DNA of 64,000 nt. Origin: Ypsolopha sequella (taxonomy: Eukaryota; Arthropoda; Insecta; Lepidoptera; Ypsolophidae). Below are positions 1 through 11,184 of the stretch, piece after piece. Under the pieces are notes generated by a model. It worked only from the letters and a program-made list of their open reading frames with translations, did no database searches and was not told where the DNA came from. The stretch's first letter is position 1, and every line of letters starts with the position of its first letter. The stretch lies in contig OW203986.1 in assembly GCA_934047225.1 (NCBI GenBank), positions 23,873,221-23,937,220 on the forward strand, in the 5' to 3' direction. The position numbers and the translations under genes are program-made.

Positions 1-273
1 TATTAATTTTATATGTTTTGTGATATTATTTAGGTTAAATTATAACTATAAGATGTGTTTGGTTACTATGAATCAGATTTTTTTTAATAAATGGCCACCC
101 ACATACAAAGCTAATTACAGATAGGTCCGGCCAATAAATACAACGCGGTCCGGCTTGTTGTTGTGTGTGTTCCGGTTTTCCCACTGTTTTCTCCTATATC
201 TCGCAATTTTTTTACTTCCTCTTATCACCTGTATATATCACCTAAGTTACATATTTGATATTGGTACCGATCC

Positions 274-415
274 GGTGTCGCACATTTTAACTTATTTGAC
301 AGGACTAAACTAAATTTAAGCGTTCTGTCCTTGTCTTTTCTATAAAGAAAGAAAAAGACAGGACGCTTAAAATAAGGTTAGTCCTGTCAAAATAAGTTAA
401 GACGTGTTTTGCCAA
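274..415. repeat. Palindromic MITE, family also at 57373-57520
   Basis: Inverted arms contain GACAGGACTAAAC and GTTAGTCCTGTC around a short loop of AAAGACAGGACG-type sequence. The copy at 57373-57520 has the same arms and loop; CGGTGTCGCACATTTTAAC starts the left arm. Confidence 0.6.
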
Positions 416-651
416 ATCAATACCAAAGTTGGAATAGAATAACACCGTTATTAAAGCAATTTGGTATGACACAAAAAGGTCACAAAATTCCAAGAAATTA
501 ATCGAAGATCACAAATAACTACGCAAAAACCATAACAATGTACTGAAATGACAGATTTTCATGGTCGGACGATGCGCCATCTACAGGGATAATTTGGCAC
601 TGTGGATCCCCACTATTGTCAGCGATAATTAACTGATATGGTTAGTTATTC

Positions 652-880
652 ACCCCCGGTTTCTGAAAGGGCAATCAAAGTTAACAGTAAATAAAAAAAA
701 ACTTTAACCGCAAATAACGGTGAAAATAAAGCATATATGAAGTCTGAATAGTGATGAATCAATAATTAACTTAGTTAATTTTTGATTTCAATGTAAAATT
801 TCCACTTTTTCTGGCTTAATCCGCAGATAATAATTTTTTAATCTACTGTTAACATTGATTGGCCTTTCAGAAACCGGGGG
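652..880. mobile_element. MITE with 35-bp inverted ends
   Basis: Starts CCCCCGGTTTCTGAAAGGGC and ends with its near-perfect complement (GCCTTTCAGAAACCGGGGG). The 229-bp interior is AT-rich and non-coding. It is about 390 bases upstream of the membrane-protein ORF. Confidence 0.7.
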
Positions 881-1270
881 CTTTCAGACGCCATTTGTTC
901 ATCACGCACGGTAAAATAAAAATAAAAAACATATTTACCTATATTTTAATGTTATTTGATAGGATAAATTTTGCTAGGATACAGATATTTTTTTAAGTAG
1001 AGTTAGATAATAAATATGACATATAAACGGGAAGGAAGTCATTAGATTCAATTAGACTGGGATAGATAGGAGGACAGTTAACATTTACGGGACATTTGAA
1101 AAATATATTCATGTTTTGGAAATAATTTTATTTCATTTTAATTTGTTCTGTGAAGTATTTGTTGACATTTGGATAGCAACGCGCGCTCAAGTCAAAACAT
1201 GCGAGACATTGATCCCTCTATAATTTGTGGACATTGCCATTAAAGTGTCAAAGAAATTAGCTTTCAAAAA
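881..1270 (+). other. Upstream region of the membrane-protein gene
   Basis: AT-rich, with no open frame or repeat recognised. CTATAATTTG at about 1217-1226 is a weak TATA-like candidate 50 bases before the ATG, so a core promoter cannot be placed with confidence. A 5' UTR intron is possible. Confidence 0.25.
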
Positions 1271-4200
1271 ATGCGATTGCAGCTGACGATAATATATTGT
1301 TTACTTTTATTGGCTACGCAGTGCGCGAAACCACGCAGCAAACGACAACATGGAGTATGGCGAGCAGAATGTGAACTGGGCATCATATCAGACCCAAACT
1401 GTCCTATAGATGGAGGTTGGAGCCCCTGGGGCCCGTGGTCACCGTGTCAAGGACCCTGCGACGACATTGGCCATCGACGTCGCACGAGGGAATGCAATAA
1501 CCCTACAACAAGCAAGGACGGGATACCATGCAGTGGCCCAGATGAACAAATCGAAACTTGCTACATAACAAATTGCACTGTAGCCGATTACCGTGCTCTT
1601 ATAGAAGGGGACTTTGCAAGAACTAGCGCTTTAAAACAGCTGGAAGCTCTTCCCGCTCTTCTCGAACGCTGTCTCCAAATGGACTGCCATTACGATGCCA
1701 TTGAGAGCGCGTTGTCTCGGGATAATACGTGGCAACTAAATACAGAAGCGATTTGGAACGCACTGCAATGTGTGAAGTTTAACATAGGCTGTCCAGTGGC
1801 TGGTGGATGGAGTAGTTGGGGTGTTTGGTCTGCGTGTGGGGCGCGCTGTGGCTGGGGCAGACAATGGCGGCTACGACGATGCGACAATCCACCACCTTCA
1901 GCTGCAAACCTCATCTGCGATGGGTCACCGTTGCAAGCGAACGTCTGTGAGGGTCTTCAGTGTTCTTTGGGTGAATTTGGCACTTGGGGTGCTTGGGGAC
2001 CTTGGTCCGGGTGCTCCGAGCCTTGTGGCAATGGAGTGAGACGGCGTCGACGCGTGTGTAGTGTAAAACAGACACCTAACCCTGCTGGCATGTGGGGCAC
2101 GCCCTGTATTGGACAACATGATGAATTGGATATATGCGAAAATAATACATGCGTGTTAAATGGAGGCTGGTCAGGATGGGGGCCCTGGAGTGCGTGCTCA
2201 CAGTCGTGTGGTGCAGGAAGACGTGCTCGTTCCCGCTCCTGTACGCGTCCGATCCCTAACGATGACGGAAAGCCTTGCGTTGGACTGCACACTGAAATCG
2301 GCTCCTGCCATCTAGCTCCTTGTCAAGTGTACCTGCATACAGTTGCCATGCTAAACGGAGAAAGCTTTATTCATTTTAATTTTGAGAACAAACGCTCGAC
2401 GTTTTTTCACTTCTTCATAAGGTTCAAGCCGTTGTCTCCTCACGGGACGCTGGTCCGACGAGGCGACTTACACAACCCACTCATTCGGATGAGTCTACAG
2501 AACTGGCATGTCTGTGTGGACGCCAATGGGCAAGCTAAGTCCTGTTCTTTAGAACGGATTTGCGCACCTACTGCTTTGGAAGCTGACGTGTGGCATTCTG
2601 TACTCGTCACCGTCACTACTGAGTCCGTAATACTCCGCATAGACGATGCTCTATTTCCTATAAAGGGCACGTTCCTCTGTGACCCTGAATTACCTGACGC
2701 AAAAATGAAAGTCTGGATCGGCGAGAAGCTTCACGGCGAAATTCAAGAAATAATACTCAACTTCATCCCTCTTAAACTTAAAACTAAACACGAACGTAGA
2801 AAAGCTTCTAGCTTTTATCCTTATTCGGCATCTAACATTATTTATGACAAATCAACATTAGAAGAAGCTTTTTTGACGCTAACCGACGATCAGTATTTAC
2901 GACTCCCTTGTTTTGTAGAACAAGAAGAGTGGCAAGTGGAACTGACTTTCAAGCCCAAGAATAATGTCGGAACACTGTTATATTTGGAAAATGAATACCA
3001 AAAGAATTGGCTTGTTGTTTCTTTACACAATATGCGCTTAAAATTGAGACTGGCTTTGGGGGAATACAGATCCGAGAGTACCACTTCGACTGACTACTTG
3101 CCTGACCAGTGGATTGACGTGACACTATCCAAAAAGAAGGAAACCAACACGGTCGAGGCTTTAATAAATGGTAAAGAGAAGCTACACGTTATGATTGGTG
3201 TAGATAATAGAACACAACTTGCGTATTTTAATACCACAAGAAAGGTGCGACAAGACGCTATTACTAGACCACAAACCAAAAACAGTAAGAATGTTTTCCA
3301 TATATGTAGCAACGAGTTCTATGTCGGCGGGATTCCTGAAGACGCAACGTCCAGCTTGAAAGAAGATTTTACACCGTTCTCAGGAGTTTTGGCCTCTCTT
3401 AGTATCAATAAAGTGTTCTTAGACTTGCACGACTTTAGCGTGGAGCGAACGAAGGATAACAAAGTCCAAGTCTCCTCACGGACGGCAAGTGTGTCAGGTC
3501 TTTACCACGAAACTGGTTGGGGTAAGTCGAATCGTTTAAACTTGACTTGCCTCCACGCGAGAACTTTGCGATCCCCGTACTTTGCGCACTGGTTATACTT
3601 GGACACTGGCATCAGAAGTGTCATAAACGATAAGACTGTGAGGTCGGTAGATGACGGTAGAGTTTTAAGGTTGGACGCTTCAGCTGACAATGACCTACGG
3701 GGTTTCTATACGTGTCGAGCGCTTACTAACGGGCGTACGCGCAATATTGTTACCTATGGCATCTTAGGCAAGATCCGCTATCAACTATCCAGCCCCGATA
3801 TGGTGACTGCTGTGGCTCTTTTTACGACAATAACGCTGGTGATCGTGGCGCTTGCCACTCTGGTGATGGAAGGGATTAACGATCTTCGCAACGGATACGG
3901 GTTCTTCCGCGACCGCCATCTTAGCCCGCAAGAAGAGTGTGACTGCGTCTGCAATTACATAGAAGAGAACGCGGACTTCTTCGGTTCCGAAAGCGCAATT
4001 AAGTGTGCCAAAGCCAAGGCTCAGAAGAAAACTAAAGAGATAATAAGCCGAATGAATTTCGGCGCTCAAGAACCAGAGGGCATAACAGAAGTGAGGAAGC
4101 GATTAGGGAAATGTATACTTGAGAGCTCTTCAGATAATGCGGTAGATATGACGTCAGCGAAAGGGTCTATTGTGGATCCTGGAAACCAGTACAAATGCGA

Positions 4201-4480
4201 CCAATCATATGTGAGTTCCCCTCGACACGGGTCCGAGATATCAGCACAATCTGGCAGGAAGATCACTTCGACGACATGTTCTGTCGCCCTGTCTTTGTCT
4301 CCACGGGTCATATGCTCCAAGTTATTACTAAGCAAAAAGTTATTGTACTCCTCTTCTAAGGAAAGCTTAGTTTCTAAAGCTAAGAATAAAGGAACATCCA
4401 ATTTACAATCCAAATGTAAACTGTCGCCTGGTCAGAAGGTGTTACAGAGATTTCGGGAGCTAAATAACGATGATTACTGA
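1271..4480 (+). CDS. Type I membrane protein: four TSP1 repeats, LamG-like and Ig-like domains
   Basis: A single uninterrupted frame of 1069 residues. It starts with a signal peptide (about residues 1-18, hydrophobic core IIYCLLLLA) followed by a basic stretch (KPRSKRQ) that could be a furin-type site. Four thrombospondin type-1 repeats follow at about 47-103, 177-231, 236-294 and 297-352, each with the WxxWxxW core and CxxxCG-type cysteines. Residues about 355-735 look like two LamG/concanavalin-like segments (beta-rich, with FSGVLASLSIN near the end of the second). About 758-814 is Ig-like (LTCLH, a central W, then YTC). A hydrophobic helix at about 843-866 is the membrane span, and the last ~200 residues are a basic, Ser/Lys-rich cytoplasmic tail with a Cys cluster (CDCVC). 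The architecture suggests a cell-surface adhesion or matrix receptor; this is inferred from domains only. The coding region has no intron although its neighbours are split. I do not recognise a named ortholog. Confidence 0.88.
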   Translation: MRLQLTIIYCLLLLATQCAKPRSKRQHGVWRAECELGIISDPNCPIDGGWSPWGPWSPCQGPCDDIGHRRRTRECNNPTTSKDGIPCSGPDEQIETCYITNCTVADYRALIEGDFARTSALKQLEALPALLERCLQMDCHYDAIESALSRDNTWQLNTEAIWNALQCVKFNIGCPVAGGWSSWGVWSACGARCGWGRQWRLRRCDNPPPSAANLICDGSPLQANVCEGLQCSLGEFGTWGAWGPWSGCSEPCGNGVRRRRRVCSVKQTPNPAGMWGTPCIGQHDELDICENNTCVLNGGWSGWGPWSACSQSCGAGRRARSRSCTRPIPNDDGKPCVGLHTEIGSCHLAPCQVYLHTVAMLNGESFIHFNFENKRSTFFHFFIRFKPLSPHGTLVRRGDLHNPLIRMSLQNWHVCVDANGQAKSCSLERICAPTALEADVWHSVLVTVTTESVILRIDDALFPIKGTFLCDPELPDAKMKVWIGEKLHGEIQEIILNFIPLKLKTKHERRKASSFYPYSASNIIYDKSTLEEAFLTLTDDQYLRLPCFVEQEEWQVELTFKPKNNVGTLLYLENEYQKNWLVVSLHNMRLKLRLALGEYRSESTTSTDYLPDQWIDVTLSKKKETNTVEALINGKEKLHVMIGVDNRTQLAYFNTTRKVRQDAITRPQTKNSKNVFHICSNEFYVGGIPEDATSSLKEDFTPFSGVLASLSINKVFLDLHDFSVERTKDNKVQVSSRTASVSGLYHETGWGKSNRLNLTCLHARTLRSPYFAHWLYLDTGIRSVINDKTVRSVDDGRVLRLDASADNDLRGFYTCRALTNGRTRNIVTYGILGKIRYQLSSPDMVTAVALFTTITLVIVALATLVMEGINDLRNGYGFFRDRHLSPQEECDCVCNYIEENADFFGSESAIKCAKAKAQKKTKEIISRMNFGAQEPEGITEVRKRLGKCILESSSDNAVDMTSAKGSIVDPGNQYKCDQSYVSSPRHGSEISAQSGRKITSTTCSVALSLSPRVICSKLLLSKKLLYSSSKESLVSKAKNKGTSNLQSKCKLSPGQKVLQRFRELNNDDY

Positions 4481-4576
4481 ACATACTAGAATTTATGATA
4501 AACATACGATACGTGCAAAGTGTTTATTTAATAATGTAGTTTTTATATACTACACAAGGTGAAATTTAATCAACCA

Positions 4577-4797
4577 CCCGAATTCATACTGGAGACTCAG
4601 TTAGTGATCAGTTGCAAGGTGCAATGATCCTTTATTGCGAAAAAGTAAAAAAAAAATTGTTCCCATACGAACTGGATTAGTTCAAATGCAATAAATAGGG
4701 GCAGTACCGGACCAAAGCATTTTTTTTTCGAATTTCCCCTCGAGTTTCATTAAACATTGTTCTTAATCACTAACCAAGTCTCCAGTATGAATTCGGG
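4577..4797. mobile_element. MITE with inverted ends, just after the membrane-protein gene
   Basis: Starts CCCGAATTCATACTGGAGAC and ends GTCTCCAGTATGAATTCGGG. Relatives lie at 53039-53265 and as an end fragment near 48500-48527. It starts 97 bases after the stop codon, so it may lie in the 3' UTR; AATAAA at about 4690 is inside it. Confidence 0.7.
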
Positions 4798-5499
4798 CCG
4801 CTGATTACATTTCAACTTATTGTCTTTGCATAAAAATCATAGTGAGATATATTTCAGTCATTTGTGATTATATATATAATTCGTATAGATAATAAGTATA
4901 TAAAAACTACATTTAAAGACAGATTAGTCAATTAATAACATTTATTTATTTAATCCAATTATAGAAGCTGTAACCGTTAATATAGGGCTACATAACTTAA
5001 TTTATTTCTATCGATTCGAAGAGATAGTGATTTTTGAATGGGGCGCAATTTTTGCAAAGAATAATACTTGTGATAATGCACCCACAACTTTTTTGCTGTG
5101 TGTCTTTAATCAAGACGCCTGGCGTAATGTAAGAAAACAATAAAAAAATAAGACATGTGAACAGCAAAAGAAAAAAAACACATAAGCAGTGAACGAAGTC
5201 TGATTAGAGCTGAAAAATTACCCCGCGACAAAGTGTGTTGAACACAATTTTGTACGGCGACGGCTCCAATAGCGTTCATTGTGTCTTTGAGTCGCCCAAT
5301 CAGGGCTGACCTAGTGTCGCATGACTACAGTACGAACCAATTATGAGCCTTTTGGCCTATTTAACTATGTAAAAATTTAGTAAAATGTATATAAATAATA
5401 ATTAAAAAAACCTTATAAATACATAAAAAACTCGTATTTCTCACAAACTTTTTACTTAATGTAAGTATAAAACAGCACCATTTAAATTAGAAAATTAAG
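4798..5499. other. AT-rich intergenic DNA
   Basis: No gene or clear repeat recognised. A GC-richer patch at 5215-5300 contains a short imperfect hairpin (GTGTGTTGAACACA). Confidence 0.3.
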
Positions 5500-5680
5500 A
5501 AGAATTTAAAAAAATTTGCAGAAGCCAATGGAAACTTTTCGATGGCAGCATACACAATACATAGATAATAAGGTTTTGTTGAACAACTATTGAGTGAATT
5601 TTGAATTTAAGTTTTCTGTTCCGATTAATTAGAAAAAGGCCGGTTTTTCACAATCCGGCTGCGAAACCGCTCTTAATATA
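5500..5680. repeat. Dispersed repeat ending GGTTTTTCACAATCCGGCTG
   Basis: The block with CAATGGAAACTTTTCGATGG, ACTATTGAGTGAATTTTGAA and the terminal GGTTTTTCACAATCCGGCTG recurs at 27320-27490 (same strand) and at 28895-29030 (reverse), and its end forms both ends of 11264-11610. Confidence 0.6.
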
Positions 5681-6218
5681 AATAACTTTATCAATATGGT
5701 AATTTTCGGATAACGATAGGAAGAGGCGCCTTAAGGGCGCACCGAGCGTTTGCCTTTGTCTCTGCCTTTTTCTTTACGTGTAAAGAGTAAAGAAAATAAC
5801 CAAACTTTTGCACTTTTTCAATGTTTTTCGTTGTTATTTTCATCATATTTTTCTTTAATAAAAAACTATCGTGTATAAACGCTCCAGTCATCTATGAACT
5901 TTATTTTAGTAAATAAATCTAATATGAAATTACTTATTTATATGAAAACGTATGGAAATAGAGCAAAAAAATACTTGACAAGAGGTTACTTAGCGAATTT
6001 ATTCTATCGAGCCAACTTTATCAAATCGTGTTTCCATCGTGTATACTGTCTAGTAACTAGTATATATCCCCAATAATACCAATATATTTTCCTAGATTCT
6101 AATTTAATTGTTTACTACTTCAAACAAGGGTTATAAAAACGTGTTTGCATGTGTAAAAAACTCGGTGCGATCCCTGGCCGGGCATACACCAATGAGTTTT
6201 TCGGAGTTTATGTGCAGT

Positions 6219-6620
6219 AAATTTGTGGATATATTAATAATTTGCAATATTCCGCTAAACACTCTTACTATGCTATTCAAAATGCAGACTCAAGCACCGC
6301 CCGCCCTCCCGCATAAAACATGCACAAGCAAAGCAAGCAGTACGAGAACAAAATAAAGCAATCTTAAATAACAAGCAAGACAACTTATCGACACGTGTTT
6401 CGCCTCTAAACGAGGCATCCTTGGGATGTGTAGTCCGCCCGACCGCTCGACTACAAATGACCTAATTTCTTTTTTTCTTGCTTTATTTTGTGCTCGTACT
6501 GCTTGCTTTGCTTGTGCATGTTTTATGCGGGAGGGCGGGCGGTGCTTGGTCTGCATTTTGAATAGCATGGTAAGAGTGTTTAGCGGAATATTGCAAATTA
6601 TTAATATATCCACAAATTTA
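6219..6620. mobile_element. Foldback element, about 150-bp arms
   Basis: The left arm includes TTGTGGATATATTAATAATT and GCACCGCCCGCCCTCCCGCA; the right arm is its near-perfect complement. The centre contains CGTGTTTCGCCTCTAAACGA. Apparent open frames on both strands are by-products of the palindrome. Confidence 0.7.
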
Positions 6621-6679
6621 TGATGGACTTCCACAAAGTAACGCCTTTTTCAATAAATTTTGTTTATGTGCAGTATTTG

Positions 6680-7210
6680 TTCTTAGTTACCACTTGCTGA
6701 ACGGTGAAGGAAAACATCGTAAGGAAACCTGCATGCCTTAAGAAGCGTATATTTGTACCAGAAGTACGGCGATAGAGCTAACCACTCGTCACGTTGTGAC
6801 GTAATAATCGTCGGTGAAACGCGGGTGTACCGAGTGCGGACTGTAATTTTGATTTCACAGTTGACATTCGGAACACCTGTGACACCCCCTCGGGGATTCA
6901 TGTCGTGACGATATAGGAAAACAAATAGAAAATTCTATCAAAATCCGCTCAGTGGTTCACGAATAGTAAGCTTACAAACACGGTATTCCTGTAGCGCACA
7001 CAGCGAATAAAAAGCCTTTTGCTCGCGGCTTCGCTCACGTTTACTCAACGCTGCCCCATTTTCGGCTTGGGCGTTATTTTACTAACACACTTTATAATCT
7101 ATATGTTGACCAGAGTACGATGATAATAAAGAAAACCGCATCCAAATCAGTTCGGTGGTTTCGGAGATGTGCGCGAACAAACAAACAAACAGACAGAGAG
7201 GATAGAATTC
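6680..7210. repeat. Mixed dispersed repeats with GAACAAACAAACAAAC end
   Basis: GGTGAAGGAAAACATCGTAA and AGGAAACCTGCATGCC at 6703-6736 are a common lepidopteran repeat block. The part from 7060 (TTTTCGGCTTGGGCGTTATT) to 7200 (GAAAACCGCATCCAAAT, then AAACAGACAGAG) is matched at 55705-56225, where it is split by two MITEs. Confidence 0.5.
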
Positions 7211-7312
7211 TTAAAATCGCTGATTTGTGTTCTATTACTCTTCTTTCACCTCCTTTCTATTTTATTACTTTTTTTTATGTACAGACACCCCGGGTTCTAC
7301 TGTTTTAGTATA

Positions 7313-8333
7313 CAGGTTGGAAAAAATGTAAGGGCCCTGGAGGGGAACTACCTTAAATCCTTTAGTTAGCTCATTTTACTGAAAGGAAACATTCCTTTAT
7401 TTTTTAAAAGAAACAAAACTGCATTCAAAGATCTTCTAAAATTTGCTTGTCTCACCCGGAAATTGAACCAACTAAAAATTAAAAAAATAATCCCTCGCTA
7501 TTTTATTATACAAATCGGTAGAATTATTGTTCAGGATAAAAGTTGTCTAATAAACATTTAGTCTTAAACTCATATGATGTGCGAGATACCCATGAAATTG
7601 AATATTTATTACAAGTTCTTTATTAACAATACCTAGTACTATTCACTTGTCAAGTAATAATGATACGCCATTATTACACAATGACAGCACGGAATGAAAG
7701 CAAAACAAAACAAAATTTGAAATTCGAACTAATACTTTTATCGATTTTAAAAATGTTGAAAGTTATCGTTTGAACTTCAAATTTGTTGCTCCGCGTTGCA
7801 AAAAAAATACGTCCCTTTTTTAAACTTTTCGTCAGTACGCCTAGTGCCAGAAGAAATTGTGCTGTGTATAGGTTTATTATTACCATTATCGATTTTTTTA
7901 TTGAAGTCTTTAACAAGCATTAACAAGCTTGTACTTCATACGATGTCTTTGGTTGTAAGAGAGATAAGAAAATTATAATGTGTCATTTACTTGTAACAAG
8001 TGAACAGTACTAGGTATTGTTAACAAAGAACTTGTAATAAATATTTAATTTCATGGGTATCTCGCACAACAGATGAGTGTAAGACCAAATGTTTATTAGA
8101 CAAATTTTATTTTGAACAATAATCCTACCGATTCGTATAATAAAATAGCGAGGGTTTATTTTTTTAATTTTTAGTTGTTTCGATTCCTGGGTGAGACAAG
8201 CGAATTTCAGAATATCGTTGAATGCAGTTTTGTTTCTTTTAAAAAATAAAGGAATGTTTCCTTTCAGTAAAATTAGCTAACTAAAAGATTTAGGGTAGTT
8301 CCCCTCCAGGGCCCTTAAATTTTTTCCACCCTG
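7313..8333. mobile_element. 1.0-kb foldback element with about 340-bp arms
   Basis: Arms 7313-7655 and 7990-8333 are inverted copies (CAGGTTGGAAAAAATGTAAG at the left, TTTTTTCCACCCTG at the right). TATA flanks it on both sides, consistent with a TA or TATA target duplication. The centre has no conserved coding sequence. Confidence 0.8.
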
Positions 8334-8489
8334 TATATATAGAAGTATAGATATAGATATGGGTAGCCTTTTGCCCACGCTCATCGCTTTTTCTTTGACT
8401 TGTTAAAAAATCAATAATTTCCGTAGAAAATCCTTTGTAAAATCACCCGAAATCTGCCGTAGCAATTTTTTTCGCACTTGCCAGAATAG

Positions 8490-9045
8490 CCGTCCTGCAC
8501 TCGTAGCACAATGTTTAATCATACGCGACGCGACTTAGTTGACTCACAAGTGCGAGGAGCGTGACACGATGTTTGAAATGAAATATATGTACCGTTTTTG
8601 TGAATAAATAACTTATTATTATTATTATTATTTATGAAATGTAGGTACCTATAACAGATACACTTATTACAGGTCAGTTTTAATGTAATATAAGTAATTA
8701 AATAATCTATGTGTATCATTCACATAGATAATTTAATTACATAGGTAATAGTTTTATGTCATAAATAATAATATGGGGAAATACGCAGGGGAATAATAAA
8801 GTTTAGATTTACTTAAATTTGATAAAAAAATACACTTGAATTAAATAAAAATAAAGGAATAAATAATAATATAAATATATGCAATACATATCATAAATAT
8901 ATGCCTAACTCCACCCATTCGATTAGACTTGCTAAGAAGAAGGGCAAGAAACTTAGCAATGTTTTTGCGATTAGACAGTATGTCACGCTCCTCGCACCTG
9001 TGATTCAACTAAGTCGCATCGCGCGCGTATAAACACTGTGCTACG
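8490..9045. mobile_element. Split MITE with LINE tail and AT repeats inside
   Basis: Halves of a GTAGCACAGTGTTTAATCGC-type MITE lie at 8490-8570 and 8975-9045. Between them are a TTA run, a small palindrome near 8690-8745 (AATCTATGTGTATCATTCAC) and the LINE 3' fragment. Intact relatives of the MITE are at 9800-9945 and 55995-56135. Confidence 0.5.
8880..8962 (-). mobile_element. 3'-end fragment of the same LINE family
   Basis: The segment around 8930-8960 repeats the LINE 3' UTR at 62560-62585 (CTTGCTAAGAAGAAGGGCAA, then AACTTAGCAA) in the same orientation. It looks like a heavily 5'-truncated copy and sits between the two halves of a short GC-rich MITE (8490-8570 and 8975-9045). Confidence 0.6.
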
Positions 9046-9409
9046 GGGCCTGGGCTGACCACTATCTATGCGAGCACGTGGCCAAGCGTAAGGTTTCTTA
9101 CACCGATTGTGGATAAAATTAAAACAAATTTAATTTAATTATCTAATACCATTTAAAAATATTTATATTAATACTCGTATTGGTGGTACCATGCATGTAA
9201 ATATTGAATAATTGTAGTAAATATGATACTGGTCTCCAGTACAAATAGGGCGAGACCGGGGTGAAGTGCGACGCGGGGGCGGGTGAAACGCATTCTTTCG
9301 ATGTGCCGAAATATTTCCGACATGTTATTTATAATTATAATTTATAATGAAATGTTACTCGTGGCTACTAATTATTAGGACATTATATTTTTTTTTACCT
9401 ATCATTATA

Positions 9410-9645
9410 AGGTAATGACAACATCAAAAATGGTTTTATAAGTACAGGTTACGGCACTAAATAATGCAAATCGTATCGTAGTGTCATCTCTGTCGCACGA
9501 AGCACTAACAGTCCCATGACAGAGACGACGCTCTACAAAGCCGAAGATAGCCGATGTGCTTTATTTTCTGCTGGGTACTGTACCTATATTATTAGACCGA
9601 TGTTATAATATTACATTATAAAACCGCAATGAAAAATTTTAATGA
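9410..9645. repeat. Dispersed repeat also at 41818-41905
   Basis: ACATCAAAAATGGTTTTATA and GACCGATGTTATAATATT are adjacent at 41818-41905 but separated here by about 145 bases, so one copy has an insertion or the other a deletion. Confidence 0.35.
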
Positions 9646-9799
9646 AGTCGATAATATAATATTTAGTTTCACAGAATTAAAATATAGATCAAAACCAATA
9701 ATCCGGTAAAATCATTTTTAAAACAGACACACTTGGACTTTATGAACATGTGTTCATTTTTCATTAGTTATTTTTTTATTCTTTAGAAAGGACCCATGG

Positions 9800-9945
9800 C
9801 CCCGTAGCACAGTATTTAATCGCGTGCGACGTGACTTTGTTGAATCACAGGTGCAAGAACATACTGTTTAATCGCAAAAACATCGTATCATGTTCCTCGC
9901 ACTTGTAATTAAGTTGCGTCGCGCGCGATTAAACAAAATACAGGC
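9800..9945. mobile_element. Short GC-rich palindromic MITE
   Basis: GTAGCACAGTATTTAATCGC at the left faces GTCGCGCGCGATTAAAC at the right, with a loop carrying AATCGCAAAAACATCG. It belongs to the 8490 and 55995 family. Confidence 0.55.
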
Positions 9946-10013
9946 TTTTTGCTATTTGAGAAAATATTATTTGTAAGTAGGTTTATTTAAATTTACTAGT
10001 TGTACTAACTATA

Positions 10014-10274
10014 CAACGTGTAACAGAAAGGTGTAACCATATTTGAAGAGCTTATTCAGTCAATGGTATAGAACAACTTTTGCTAAGGAGCCAACCCTGA
10101 AATCTCAAAAAAAAATCTACCCTTCCATACATTTCGGCCGAGCGGCATTGCATTTTTCTATGAAACAGTTAATTTTTTTTTCGAGATACAGGGTTTGTTC
10201 CATAGTAAAAGTTGTTCTATACCATTGACTGAATAAGCTCTTCAAATATGGTTACACCTTTCTGTTACACGTTG
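10014..10274. mobile_element. Foldback MITE with TATA duplication, copy 1
   Basis: Starts CAACGTGTAACAGAAAGGTG and ends with its complement; arms are about 80 bp. TATA precedes (10010-10013) and follows (10275-10278). A reverse-oriented second copy is at 51130-51392. Confidence 0.8.
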
Positions 10275-10428
10275 TATATGAATAAATATATAAATTATAT
10301 ACATTATATAAAATATAGTATTAGCATAGTAAAATCCGTTATTGGCAGTATATACAAATAATATTTTTTAAATAACACATTTTGTATTGCTGTAGATTTT
10401 TGTTTATAAACAAATTAAATTAAATAAT

Positions 10429-10828
10429 TTTTCAATGCATGTGCTCGTAAAGGCCCACTTTTTATGCATCAAAACCGAACAGAAAGTCGATTATTTTGCC
10501 CTAGGGCTTTATTAGTATTGTTTTTTTTTAATTTATTTACAATGGTTGGCTAACCTACAGCCTTTCCTGTGTACCATAGACGTTATACTTTTTCTTCCAC
10601 TGTTTAACGGCTCTGGATACAGTCCCTTTGAGCCAATTATAATTTAAAGTTCACAAGATTATATTTGTTTTCATTTCCTCACACTATGCATTGAAAAATG
10701 TAGTATGATACACGGGCGTAAAAGCAATAAATTACTCGGTTACGTTTAAAACACTCGCTACGCTCGTGTTTTAAATCGTCCTCGTAATTTATTCCTTTGC
10801 GCCCTTGTAGCATAAACTACTATTATTA
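10429..10828 (+). mobile_element. 400-bp repeat family A, full copy
   Basis: Starts TTTTCAATGCATGTGCTCGT and ends TAGCATAAACTACTATTATT. It contains the hairpin AAAACACTCGCTACGCTCGT and an internal inverted ATGCATTGAAAAA near its middle. Other copies: 22150-22940 (tandem), 32317-32645, 36908-37178 and 62322-62412. Confidence 0.7.
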
Positions 10829-11184
10829 TTTTCTTTAGTCTGTATCTACGTGTTCTAAATAGTAAGATTTTAATTAGAAGTTTACGTTTTAATGATTTTT
10901 TTGAAGTTCAGAGGAGTATATACTTTAAAACTAAAAAAGTCACTATTCAGCTCTTATATAATAGAATCGTAGAATATTCCCTAAAACCCTTCAAGAAACA
11001 TTACATACAGACGGATAGACGTTGCATTTCATGTCTACAAGAAGACGATAAAAAATAAATAATAATTACCTGACACGAATAAAAACCAGATTTCCTGCTT
11101 CAGGATTCATTGTCTACCAAGAACCTTTGCTAAGACTATCAACTGTGCAACTATATATTGTGCATTTAAAATTAAAGAATAAAC

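Noticed and set aside
2440..4413. Minus-strand frames opposite the membrane-protein gene
   Set aside because: They have no domains and mirror the coding strand of a well-supported gene.
6290..6634. 114-codon minus-strand frame
   Set aside because: It lies across a palindromic foldback, so both strands give the same peptide at each end; no domain.
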